A stretch of 9,522 nucleotides of DNA from a bacterium (GTDB lineage: Bacteria > Planctomycetota > UBA11346). Within the stretch, counting starts at the first letter, position 1; every line of letters begins with the position of its first letter. The notes below the pieces were generated by a model. The model did no database searches, had not been told where the DNA came from, and saw nothing but the letters and a program-made list of their open reading frames with translations. A program made the position numbers and the translations under genes. Shown here piece by piece: positions 1 through 6,540 of this stretch. The stretch is from positions 1-9,522 of the forward strand of contig JAIFKN010000063.1 in assembly GCA_020049615.1 (NCBI GenBank), written 5' to 3'.

Positions 1-291
1 ATCCTGGAGGCGAAGTCCCCCAAGCCTCGCCATGGAGGCCAGAAGCACACGTACCGCTACGACCCCCAGCGGATCTGGGATCGGGTAACACGAAAAGTTG
101 TCGAGCAGGGCGGCAAGGTGATCTCGCCCCACGGCATGCGTCACAGCTTCGCCTCCAACCTGCTCATGGCGGGGGTATCAGACGTCCTCGTAGCTCGCTG
201 GCTTGGTCACGCCAACACGGCCATGGTCCACGAGCACTACGGACACCTGCTCGCCTACCATGGCGACATCAAAAAGCTGACCATTACGTGA
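1..291 (+). CDS. Tyrosine recombinase / phage-type integrase, C-terminal part (5' end outside window)
   Basis: Frame 1 is open from the first base and ends in TGA at 289-291, giving 96 visible residues. They form the end of a tyrosine recombinase catalytic domain: HGMRH at residues 44-48 supplies the H-x-x-R motif, LGH at 68-70 the next conserved histidine, and the tyrosine in HEHYGH (residue 80) is the expected nucleophile that forms the covalent link to DNA. The catalytic Arg I and the lysine lie upstream, outside the window. The gene reads towards a tRNA-Val whose 3' end is 135 bp away, the usual arrangement for an integrase at the edge of an element inserted in a tRNA gene. A chromosomal XerC/D-type enzyme cannot be excluded from this fragment, but the tRNA context favours an element integrase. 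Family call is firm; the element type is unknown. Confidence 0.9.
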   Translation: MLEAKSPKPRHGGQKHTYRYDPQRIWDRVTRKVVEQGGKVISPHGMRHSFASNLLMAGVSDVLVARWLGHANTAMVHEHYGHLLAYHGDIKKLTIT

Positions 292-390
292 CCTATTCCC
301 GGGTCTGTCGATGGCTCGGTTACCCGGCGTCTTGGGAACCGATTTGGGAACGGAGGCCAAAATCGTGCTACTTGAGCCACGTCAATGAAA

Positions 391-423
391 CGAAGAAACC
401 CTGGTTTTACCAGGGTTTCTTCG
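391..423 (-). terminator. Strong hairpin terminator downstream of tRNA-Val
   Basis: Perfect 14-bp inverted repeat: CGAAGAAACCCTGG at 391-404, a 5-nt loop at 405-409, and CCAGGGTTTCTTCG at 410-423. Read on the minus strand it lies 2 nt after the tRNA CCA end and is followed by TTTCATT, so it best fits a rho-independent terminator for the tRNA. On the plus strand no T-run follows, but the same hairpin could also slow transcription arriving from the integrase gene. Confidence 0.75.
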
Positions 424-425
424 CT

Positions 426-502
426 TGGTGGTCTTTACAGGACTCGAACCTGTGACCCCTACCATGTCAAGGTAGTGCTCTAGCCAACTGAGCTAAAAGA
501 CC
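426..502 (-). tRNA. tRNA-Val (anticodon GAC)
   Basis: The minus strand folds as a complete 77-nt tRNA. The acceptor stem pairs GGTCTTT with AAAGACC, the D-arm is GCTC...GAGC, and the anticodon stem CTACC/GGTAG encloses loop TTGACAT with anticodon GAC (466-468 on the plus strand), which reads valine GUC/GUU codons. The T-arm pairs ACAGG with CCTGT around TTCGAGT. The discriminator base is A and the CCA tail is encoded (426-428). Its 3' end faces the integrase gene, so this tRNA is the likely attachment site of the element on the left. A terminator hairpin follows immediately. Confidence 0.96.
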
Positions 503-871
503 ATCGGCAGTGAGTGGGCCGTCCCCCCCATCCTGTTACGAGAGGTAGGAGGCTATTGTGGGAGTCCTAACGCGCAAGAGGGCGGGAGGGCAGCGCGGTT
601 CTCTGACTTCCCATGCTCGGCCGGCCCAGCTTGAACTGACTTGTGCACCCGCGTCGCCATGTGGCCCGGGCCGACGAAGGCCTCGGCCGTGCGGTTGCGG
701 CGCGGAGGCGTCGTCCCCCGTGGACGGCCGAACGGCCTGCGGCACCAGCCGATAGAGGGCCAGTGGGAACGGCGACTGCGAGGTGACGGGACGGAGCGGA
801 CGTAGCGGCGCCGGTCGGTCGGGAATACCGGGACGCTGGCCAGCCGACCATCGTCCGCCGTGCGCTAGCCT
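503..871. other. GC-rich intergenic region, no supported gene
   Basis: These 369 bp lie between the tRNA-Val 5' end and the stop codon of the first propeller gene. Short open frames exist on both strands, but their translations are Pro/Arg/Ala-rich with no recognisable domain and no convincing ribosome-binding site. The tRNA promoter must lie just right of 502, but I see no clear -35/-10 pair. A loose inverted repeat (GGTCGG near 812 with CCGACC near 843) lacks a T-run and is not a convincing terminator for the propeller gene. Confidence 0.5.
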
Positions 872-2797
872 TCAACGCGGAGCGCGCAGGTCGAAGCAGT
901 AGATGCCGTCCGTGCCACGCAGGAAGATGCGGCCGTCGGCCAGGGGCGGGGTGCTCGGCGACTGGTAGCCGGTGGACGACAGGTAAGGGTTGGGCTTCCA
1001 CCTGCCCAGGGCGGCCAGCGGCCGGGTGGTGAAGAGCATTGGTTCGGTACCGCCATGCTGGTACTCGCGGAACCAGACCAGCAGGCCCTGGTGGCCCATG
1101 GCGGCGCCTTCGTTGCTGCCCAGGGTCATGGTCAGAGGCCCGGCCGTGATTGCGCCGCTGGCGGCATCGAGGCTGGCGGGTCCGTTGGCGATGCCCTTGT
1201 CTCCCTGCTCTCCCGGATGGAAGAACCGGGCGAACAGCTGCCCGTCGACCTCCATGGCGCTGGAACCAGCAAAGTGGCAGTGCAGGCTCGGATTGGCCTT
1301 GGGCGCTTCCCAGGCTTTCACCGCCCCGCTCGGATGCAGGTCGAAGCATGCCAGGTGGCCCGAGTCCGCGCCCAGGACATCATCCTGGCCACTGCCTCCG
1401 CCGATGTTCACGAAGATCCGGTCGCCACGCAGGGTCGGACCATAGGCCATCTTCCCGAGGTCAGGGATGGACCAGACATCCGTGCCGCTCGCCGGATCGA
1501 GGCAGCGCAGGGTGATGCGGGGGCTCTCCTTGGTGCTGGGGCCGGTCACCAGCAGATACTCCTTGCCGCCGTGCCGCCACACCAGCGGGCTGGCGCATTG
1601 CTCCTGGATGCCGCTGCGCGTCCACAGCGTCCTGCCGCTAGCTGAGTCGAGACCGGCGACATCGGTTCCACCCCAGTCGCCGTAGACAGCTGACACCACC
1701 AGGACGCCGCCGGCCCAGGTCGGCCGGTGCCCGCTGTTGCGGTTGCTCACCCTGTCCGTTGGCGTCTTGCCAGCCTTGGCCTCGGCGATGAAGGTCTCGC
1801 CCTGCCTGCCGCCGATGGGCGAGGCTACCTGCCAGCGCGGCGTGCCACTGGCGGCATCGAGGCAGAGGACCTGCGCCGCCGAGGTGACCACATACACCGC
1901 ATCGCCCGCTGCCACCGGTTCGCGACCCTGGCTGTGCGACTTGTGGCAGCCAGTGTTGATGCCGGCCAGCGGGAATACGCTGCGCCACAGGGTCCTGCCG
2001 GTAGCGGCGTCGACGGCCACCACCACCTCATCGGCCAGCCAGGTGTTCCACGGCTCGGGCGTGGGATCGCGCCTCTGCGTCGCGCGCTCGGCATCCTTCC
2101 ACTGACCGGCAGGCACATAGTAGGTCTGATAGAGGCGGCCGTCCCTGATCACCGGAGTCGAGCAGCCGCCGTGCGGGCCGTAGCGGAAGCGCGCTCCGGC
2201 CGCCAGGTGCGGCATGAGGTCCTGGCTGACCCAGAGCAGGCGGATGTCATCGGTCTTCGAAACCATCCTCGGCGGCTTGGCCAGGACGGCGGCGGTGAAG
2301 TCGCCGTTGGGGCCGTTGAACACCGGCCAGTCGGCGCCGGCCTGCAGGCCGTCCGCGGCGGCCTCGGCCTCGCGTCGCAGCCAGCCGTTCGCCTTGTAGG
2401 TCTTGCCGGCCACCGAGATGCTGCCGCTGACCGCGTCCGCTCCGCTGAGCGCGACCTTCACCTCGGTCGCATCCGGCCACGACTCTTTCACGCCCTTGTC
2501 CTCCAGGCGCCAGGCCATGCCCGCGCCCGACACCCCGGCGTTGACTGTGCCTGTGAATCCGCGGGCACGGGCCGGCACCTGCAGGTGGTCGAGGGTGGTG
2601 ATGCCACCATATACCGCGTAATGCACGCCGTTGCCCTTCTCGTCGAGGGACACCAGGACTCGCTGGACGCTGCCGCCCAGGGCGGTGATGACGGCACTGC
2701 CGTCTCCGCCGTCGAGCTTGACGACACAGGTGTCGTAGCTGTCGGCTGCGCCCATGGCCGCAGCGATGCATGCGAGGGCTGGGGCGATGCGGATCAT
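872..2797 (-). CDS. Secreted PQQ-binding-like beta-propeller protein with N-terminal beta-rich domain
   Basis: The product is 641 aa, probably exported to the periplasm or cell surface. Residues 1-20 (MIRIAPALACIAAAMGAADS) look like a Sec signal peptide. Residues 21-150 are an extra beta-rich domain of unknown role. The ADWPVFNGPNGD motif at 155-166 opens the propeller, which carries PQQ-type repeat ends AVDAATGRTLW (261), CLDAASGTPRW (312), GLDSASGRTLW (382) and CLDPASGTDVW (432). I see no hallmark of a true quinoprotein dehydrogenase, so the fold is better supported than PQQ binding or enzyme activity. CHKSH (284-288) and HCH (506-508) are absent from the paralogue at 3756-6137. The start ATG is preceded by AGGAGA 7 nt away. 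The frame stays open upstream to about 3451, but that part is antisense to the AraC gene. It is divergent from that regulator, which probably controls it. Confidence 0.88.
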   Translation of the reverse strand: MIRIAPALACIAAAMGAADSYDTCVVKLDGGDGSAVITALGGSVQRVLVSLDEKGNGVHYAVYGGITTLDHLQVPARARGFTGTVNAGVSGAGMAWRLEDKGVKESWPDATEVKVALSGADAVSGSISVAGKTYKANGWLRREAEAAADGLQAGADWPVFNGPNGDFTAAVLAKPPRMVSKTDDIRLLWVSQDLMPHLAAGARFRYGPHGGCSTPVIRDGRLYQTYYVPAGQWKDAERATQRRDPTPEPWNTWLADEVVVAVDAATGRTLWRSVFPLAGINTGCHKSHSQGREPVAAGDAVYVVTSAAQVLCLDAASGTPRWQVASPIGGRQGETFIAEAKAGKTPTDRVSNRNSGHRPTWAGGVLVVSAVYGDWGGTDVAGLDSASGRTLWTRSGIQEQCASPLVWRHGGKEYLLVTGPSTKESPRITLRCLDPASGTDVWSIPDLGKMAYGPTLRGDRIFVNIGGGSGQDDVLGADSGHLACFDLHPSGAVKAWEAPKANPSLHCHFAGSSAMEVDGQLFARFFHPGEQGDKGIANGPASLDAASGAITAGPLTMTLGSNEGAAMGHQGLLVWFREYQHGGTEPMLFTTRPLAALGRWKPNPYLSSTGYQSPSTPPLADGRIFLRGTDGIYCFDLRAPR

Positions 2798-2804
2798 AGG
2801 CGGG

Positions 2805-2810
2805 TCTCCT
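2805..2810 (-). promoter_or_regulatory. Ribosome binding site of the first propeller gene
   Basis: AGGAGA on the minus strand lies 7 nt before the ATG at 2797. This fixes the start directly in front of a good signal peptide and argues against the much longer upstream open frame. Confidence 0.7.
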
Positions 2811-2836
2811 GGGTCGGCGGTGCAGCGGTCACACGC

Positions 2837-2841
2837 AAGGA
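2837..2841 (+). promoter_or_regulatory. Ribosome binding site deciding the AraC-type start
   Basis: AAGGA lies 8 nt before the GTG at 2850. The other in-frame starts, ATG 2787 (inside the divergent gene's start) and GTG 2895, have no comparable site, so this supports 2850. Confidence 0.5.
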
Positions 2842-2849
2842 ACGGAGTC

Positions 2850-3743
2850 GTGTGGCGCTTCACCGGCACGGAACGGAACCCATTATGGACGGGAGTGACC
2901 ACCCCGCCACGTCTGTCCGTCTGGTTCCGCCAGCGGTGGCGGCATTGCTGCCTGCGCCTGGTGCTGGCCGGGGTGCAGCGCAGCGCCCGGACCCACACCA
3001 AGCAGCGCCTGCCGAGCGACCACTGGACGCTGTGGCACCTGCGGCACGGGACCGTGCGCAGCCTCGCCGCCGCCGGTGCCGTGGAGTGCGTCGCCGGGGA
3101 CAGCTGGCTGACGCCACCGCGCTGCGCTGCCCGGCAGGAGATCGCGGCCGGCAGCGAATTCCTGGTCGCCAACTTCGATGTGCTGCCGGCGGCCGGATGG
3201 GATGATCCGCTGCGCCGGCTGGCGCTGCCTGCCGTGGTGCAGGATGGCGGCGATCCGGCGGCGTGGAGCGAGCTGTGCGCCTGCTTTGCGCAGTGGCGGC
3301 CCTGTGATGACGAAGCGGTGCTGCGCGGCCGGCCCGCCCTCGATCGCCTGCTGCTCGCGCATCTGCGCGCCGGCTTCGCTGCCGGCGCCTTCGCCGACGG
3401 CAGCGGCACCGCCCCGGCCTGGCTCGAGGATCTGACCTTGTGGATCTGCAACCATGCCTTGAAAGCGCAGATGAGTCCGGCCGTGATCGTGCGCCAGGCC
3501 GGCTACTCGACCCGTCATGTGTGCGCCGCGTTCCGCCGGCACTACGACAGCACTCCGGGCGGTTTCCTGCGTCGGCAGCGGCTGGCGGTCGCCGCCCGGC
3601 TGGTGCGCGAACGTCGTGACGAGGCGATCGGCAGCATCGCCAGGCGTTGCGGCTACCGCGATCCGGCCCTGTTCAGCCGGCATTTCAGCCAGGCCTTCGG
3701 GCGCAGTCCGCGCGCCTGGCGGGCAGGCGGCGGCGCCGGCTGA
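2850..3743 (+). CDS. AraC-family transcriptional regulator
   Basis: A DNA-binding regulator of 297 aa from GTG 2850, close to the usual AraC-family length. The C-terminal domain (about residues 192-293) has the double helix-turn-helix: first HTH around MSPAVIVRQAGYSTRHVCAAFRR, second around IGSIARRCGYRDPALFSRHFSQAFGRSP, with the G-Y/W-x-D/S...F-x-R-x-F pattern typical of the family. The N-terminal part (HTKQRLPSDHWTLWHLRHGT..., then GDSWLTPP and GSEFLVANFDV) looks like the cupin-type ligand-sensing domain, perhaps for a sugar; the ligand cannot be read from sequence. It is divergent from the propeller gene at 872-2797 and converges with the one at 3756, with 12 bp between stops. ATG 2787 and GTG 2895 are alternative starts. 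A close paralogue survives only as a tail fragment near 6229-6337. Confidence 0.9.
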   Translation: MWRFTGTERNPLWTGVTTPPRLSVWFRQRWRHCCLRLVLAGVQRSARTHTKQRLPSDHWTLWHLRHGTVRSLAAAGAVECVAGDSWLTPPRCAARQEIAAGSEFLVANFDVLPAAGWDDPLRRLALPAVVQDGGDPAAWSELCACFAQWRPCDDEAVLRGRPALDRLLLAHLRAGFAAGAFADGSGTAPAWLEDLTLWICNHALKAQMSPAVIVRQAGYSTRHVCAAFRRHYDSTPGGFLRRQRLAVAARLVRERRDEAIGSIARRCGYRDPALFSRHFSQAFGRSPRAWRAGGGAG

Positions 3744-3753
3744 GCCTCCGGCG
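3734..3753. terminator. Possible GC hairpin between convergent genes
   Basis: CGCCGG (3734-3739) pairs with CCGGCG (3748-3753) around an 8-nt loop containing the AraC stop codon. It sits where two convergent genes meet (stops at 3743 and 3756). No T-run follows on either strand, so it is a weak candidate; GC-rich sequence yields such stems by chance. Confidence 0.22.
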
Positions 3754-3755
3754 GT

Positions 3756-6137
3756 TCAGCGGCAGGGGGTGCTGCTGCCGGTGACCGCGCCGGTCCAGGT
3801 CAGCGGCACGCCGATGCGGCCCTTCCAGGTGCCGGTGATGCCGGTCGCGGCCAGGGTGGCGTCGAGTTCGAGGCTGGCGCCGAGGCTGCCCATCTGGTTC
3901 TCGACGCCGACGAAACGGTCGGGGTTCAGGCACAGGTCGACGCGGCCAGCCAGGTGCCCGCCCTCCAGGCGCAGGTCGCTGACGTCGAGTTCGTGCCAGG
4001 CGGTGTTCATCGAGAAGGCCGCGGCCAGGCTGCGGGTGAAGCGGTTGCCGTCGTGGTCGAGGAAGAGGTTCATGCCCTTGCCGGCGTTGGGGTCCTTGCG
4101 GCTGCGGAACACCGTGCTCAGCGCGAGGTGCCAGCTGACGCTGCCGGCGGGCAGCGGACCGAAGATCTGCCACGGGCTGTCCTTCAGCCACGGTGTGCCG
4201 TAGCGGCGGTCCTGGAAGGGGCCGGCGCCGCCGATGGTGCCGTTGCGCTCGATGGGCGTGGGCAGGCCGGGGATGTTGCGCGTCCAGGTGCCGGTCCAGG
4301 CCTCGCCGCTGCGGACCAGGGTGAGTTGTACCGGATAGGTGCCGGTGCCGTGATCGACCTCGACCGTGGCGGTGAGACGGTCGCCACTGAGACTCGGCGC
4401 CGAGGTCAGGCTGCGCTCCCAGCGCGCGAAGCGGCGATCCTTGCCGTAGACCAGGCCGGCCTGCGCGTCGGTGGGCGGATAGGCGGAGGCGACTGGCGCC
4501 AGGGCGCCGTCGATCAGGAAGAGGCGCAGCGGCAGCGGCGTGCCGGGCAGGCCGTGGAAGCCGTCGGCGAGCGCGAGGTCGAGGCGCTGGGCGCTGGCCG
4601 GGGCGCGCAGGTCGTAGCAGGCGATGCGGCCGTCGTCGGTGCGGGTGTAGAGCCGGCCATCGACATAGGGCCGGTCGATCGGCACCTCGTAGCCGCTCGC
4701 CTGGAGATCGGGCATGGCCCAGTCGCCGTAGAGCTTCTCCAGGCCGCGTGGCGTGACCCGCCACCAGTCGAACTGCATGCTTGTCCCGCCATGCACCTCG
4801 TCGCCGGCGCACAGCAGGCGGTCCTCGAACAGGCGCGGGACACCCATGGCCGGCAGTTCGCGGGTGCGCTTGCCCTCGGGCTTCTGGCTTTCGGCGACGA
4901 TGCGGCCGTCGGCCACGGCGACGCAGGCCCAGCGTTGCTCGCGTTCGAGGCTGTTCAGATGGACCAACCCGTCGCGGATAGCGGCCTTGCGGTGCGGCCC
5001 GCGGTCAAGGCCCCAGCCCCAGTCGTAGGCTGGCTGGTCAGGCAGGCTCCAGATGGGGGTGGCGGCGCCGGCCGAGACGCGGAAGGCACCCCAGCGGCCC
5101 ATGCGGTTACCCTCCTTGCCCGGTCCAAGCTTGCGCACATTGAGCAGAATGATGCCATCGCCCGCCGGCACCGGCGTGGTCATCGGGCCGAGATCCTTCA
5201 CCGTCCAGGCGATGCGGCCGTCTGCGGGATCGATGGCGGTGCAGGTCCAGTCGCCTCCGCCGCTGTTGCGCCAGTTGCCGCCGCCGATCGTCACCAGCAG
5301 GGTCTGGCCTGCGACGCTGACTAGGGTCGGTGTGGTATGGTCGGCACAGGTCTGGGGCAGATGCCAGAGCTGCTTGCCGGTGGCGGTGTCGAAGCCGACC
5401 AGGCCCTGGGCGAGATCGGGGACGATGACCCGCCCCGGCACCACGGTCACCCCGGTGAGCATCAGCGGACCGGCGACATCCTTGCCGGCGACGAAGTCGG
5501 CGCGCTTGGCCTTCCAGCTCTTGGTGCCGGGCAGCTCGGCCTCCCAGCGGCGTTGCCCGCTGATGGCGTCGTAGGCGCGCAGATCGCCCATGGTGCCGAG
5601 GCTGAAGACCAGCCCATCGCCGGCAGCCGGGGTCGGACCGTAGGAGGTGCGCTTGCCGCCATACCGGTTGACCCCGCCCGGCTCGCTGGCCGTCCACAGG
5701 TGCTTGCCCGTGGCCTGGTCGAAGGCGACCACCTGATCCTCGGCTTCATAGGCGAAGGGCGCGCCGGCCTCGGGCGGGGCGTCCTTGAGGTCGGCGGGGA
5801 CGGCCGTGCCGGTCGGCTTGTAGGTGCTGACGAAGACGCGACCGCCGGCGATGATGGGCGAGCCGCAGCCGCCCGGCTGCGGGAAGACCTTGCCGCCCTC
5901 CTTGGCCTGGTCCTTCGAGGTGCGGCCGATGCGGGCGTGGCCGAGCAGGGGTTCGCTGACCCACGCCGTCCGCACCAGCGACAGATCCTCGACCAGGGTG
6001 TGACCGAAGCGCGCGGCGTTCCAGTCGCCGTTCGGCCCCGACAGCATCGGCCAGTCGGCGGAGGGGGGCTCGGCGGCGCCGAGGGCGCAGGCGGTGGCGA
6101 CGAGGCAGGCGAGCAGTTCGGTGCCGGTGGTTCTCAT
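3756..6137 (-). CDS. Secreted PQQ-binding-like beta-propeller protein with C-terminal beta-rich domain
   Basis: The product is 793 aa. Residues 1-22 (MRTTGTELLACLVATACALGAA) look like a Sec signal peptide, which is why I start at ATG 6137 rather than the in-frame ATG at 6191; no strong ribosome binding site precedes either. The propeller opens with ADWPMLSGPNGDW (27-39). PQQ-type repeat ends are AFDQATGKHLW (138), AYDAISGQRRW (188), GFDTATGKQLW (248) and AIDPADGRIAW (301). It ends at DGRIACYDLRAPA (502-513), matching DGIYCFDLRAPR at the C-terminus of the neighbouring propeller. The remaining 280 residues are an extra region rich in predicted beta strands (TATVEVDHGTGTYPVQLTLV, GEAWTGTWTR, ITGTWKGRIGVPLTWTGAV), possibly a carbohydrate-binding or jelly-roll fold; this is inference. 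No quinoprotein dehydrogenase hallmark is visible. It is a paralogue of the 872-2797 product. Confidence 0.88.
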   Translation of the reverse strand: MRTTGTELLACLVATACALGAAEPPSADWPMLSGPNGDWNAARFGHTLVEDLSLVRTAWVSEPLLGHARIGRTSKDQAKEGGKVFPQPGGCGSPIIAGGRVFVSTYKPTGTAVPADLKDAPPEAGAPFAYEAEDQVVAFDQATGKHLWTASEPGGVNRYGGKRTSYGPTPAAGDGLVFSLGTMGDLRAYDAISGQRRWEAELPGTKSWKAKRADFVAGKDVAGPLMLTGVTVVPGRVIVPDLAQGLVGFDTATGKQLWHLPQTCADHTTPTLVSVAGQTLLVTIGGGNWRNSGGGDWTCTAIDPADGRIAWTVKDLGPMTTPVPAGDGIILLNVRKLGPGKEGNRMGRWGAFRVSAGAATPIWSLPDQPAYDWGWGLDRGPHRKAAIRDGLVHLNSLEREQRWACVAVADGRIVAESQKPEGKRTRELPAMGVPRLFEDRLLCAGDEVHGGTSMQFDWWRVTPRGLEKLYGDWAMPDLQASGYEVPIDRPYVDGRLYTRTDDGRIACYDLRAPASAQRLDLALADGFHGLPGTPLPLRLFLIDGALAPVASAYPPTDAQAGLVYGKDRRFARWERSLTSAPSLSGDRLTATVEVDHGTGTYPVQLTLVRSGEAWTGTWTRNIPGLPTPIERNGTIGGAGPFQDRRYGTPWLKDSPWQIFGPLPAGSVSWHLALSTVFRSRKDPNAGKGMNLFLDHDGNRFTRSLAAAFSMNTAWHELDVSDLRLEGGHLAGRVDLCLNPDRFVGVENQMGSLGASLELDATLAATGITGTWKGRIGVPLTWTGAVTGSSTPCR

Positions 6138-6169
6138 GTCCAGAGAACGACGATGGGGTGCATATGACT

Positions 6170-6190
6170 TGCATGCTACGGAAGCATACA
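6170..6190. promoter_or_regulatory. Near-perfect palindrome upstream of the second propeller gene (candidate operator)
   Basis: TGCATGCT (6170-6177) and AGCATACA (6183-6190) are inverted repeats, 7 of 8 positions pairing, around a 5-nt spacer. The site is 33 nt upstream of the propeller start at 6137, where an operator or promoter-proximal regulator site would be expected. No equivalent is visible upstream of the first propeller gene. AraC proteins often bind direct repeats, so a different binding protein is possible. Confidence 0.35.
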
Positions 6191-6228
6191 TGGATAGGAA
6201 TGACCTGACTGCCGGCGGACTGCGTTCC

Positions 6229-6337
6229 CCCGCCTGCTGCGCGAGCTGCCATCGCCAGACGCTGCGGCTGGCGCGATCCGGCCCTCTTCAGCCGGCACTT
6301 CAGCGTGGCTTTCAGCCGCAGTCCGCGCGCGTGGCGA
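6229..6337 (+). pseudogene. Truncated remnant of a second AraC-family regulator (C-terminal HTH only)
   Basis: From 6251 the frame reads IARRCGWRDPALFSRHFSVA and FSRSPRAWR, matching the C-terminus of the intact AraC regulator from 3636: 26 of 29 residues and about 74 of 87 bases by eye. Seven of the ten differing codons are synonymous, so this was once a functional gene. Similarity continues upstream in another frame: CCCGCCTGCTGCGCGA (6229-6244) matches the DNA for ARLVRE, with 19 nt missing before 6251, which shifts the frame. A weaker gapped match (GAC..ACT..GGCGG..CTGCGT) may reach back to about 6202. The sensor domain and first HTH are absent, and no stop follows at the expected place. 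It lies divergent to the second propeller gene, exactly where the intact AraC lies relative to the first. Confidence 0.82.
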
Positions 6338-6432
6338 CGTGGGCAGGGGGCCGTGCCAGTGCGGATCGCCTCCGCCTCAGGTGTGGAACGTCGTGACCAG
6401 GGTCAGGGGTGCAGTGATCGTGCTGATCCATC

Positions 6433-6453
6433 GCTGACGCTGCGAGCGTCAGC
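6433..6453. repeat. Perfect inverted repeat upstream of the sigma-54 activator gene
   Basis: GCTGACGCT (6433-6441) and AGCGTCAGC (6445-6453) are perfect inverted repeats around GCG. No T-run follows on the plus strand, so this is not a standard terminator. It ends 3 nt before the candidate -35 element of the following gene, so an operator role is possible. Confidence 0.4.
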
Positions 6454-6456
6454 AGA

Positions 6457-6484
6457 GTTGCTCGCAGGCGGCATCGTCTATCAT
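6457..6484 (+). promoter_or_regulatory. Candidate sigma-70-type promoter for the sigma-54 activator gene
   Basis: GTTGCT (6457-6462) and TATCAT (6479-6484) are separated by 16 nt, resembling a -35/-10 pair, and would give a leader of about 50 nt before the GTG at 6541. The match is moderate only. Confidence 0.3.
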
Positions 6485-6530
6485 CATGGGCGCGGTGATC
6501 CTCAACCACGCAGCAGGTGCCGGCCGAAGC

Positions 6531-6535
6531 AGGGA
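6531..6535 (+). promoter_or_regulatory. Ribosome binding site deciding the sigma-54 activator start
   Basis: AGGGA lies 5 nt before the GTG at 6541. The alternative GTG at 6517, 24 nt upstream in the same frame, has no purine-rich site before it. An in-frame TGA at 6496 limits any further extension. Confidence 0.5.
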
Positions 6536-6540
6536 CGACG

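Larger units (their letters stand above)
2798..2849. promoter_or_regulatory. Divergent intergenic region between propeller gene and AraC-type regulator
   Basis: These 52 nt separate the two divergent start codons and must carry, or overlap, the promoters and operator of both genes. I see the two ribosome binding sites but no clear -35/-10 pair or repeat. If the regulator starts at the alternative GTG 2895 the region is 97 nt. Promoter function is inferred from layout only. Confidence 0.35.

Noticed and set aside
331..355. Short direct repeat TTGGGAAC twice, as possible integrase arm sites
   Set aside because: Two 8-bp copies are too little evidence and no further copies were seen nearby.
558..755. 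Small plus-strand frame of 65 codons in the gap beside the tRNA
   Set aside because: No ribosome binding site, no recognisable motif, and composition expected from random GC-rich sequence.
1727..3205. Plus-strand open frame of 492 codons opposite the first propeller gene
   Set aside because: Mirror frame of a high-GC gene: Ala/Gly/Arg-rich, no domain, and overlaps two well supported genes.
2798..3451. Upstream extension of the first propeller frame to an 859-residue protein
   Set aside because: The extra part is antisense to the AraC gene, has low-complexity Ala/Arg/Ser-rich translation, and lies before a good ribosome binding site and signal peptide at 2797.
3954..5324. Plus-strand open frame of 456 codons opposite the second propeller gene
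   Set aside because: Antisense shadow with no recognisable motif; the minus strand encodes a signal peptide and PQQ-type repeats.
6138..6191. Start of the second propeller gene at 6191
   Set aside because: It would add 18 residues before a typical signal peptide and would overlap the palindrome at 6170-6190; the ATG at 6137 starts directly at the signal peptide.
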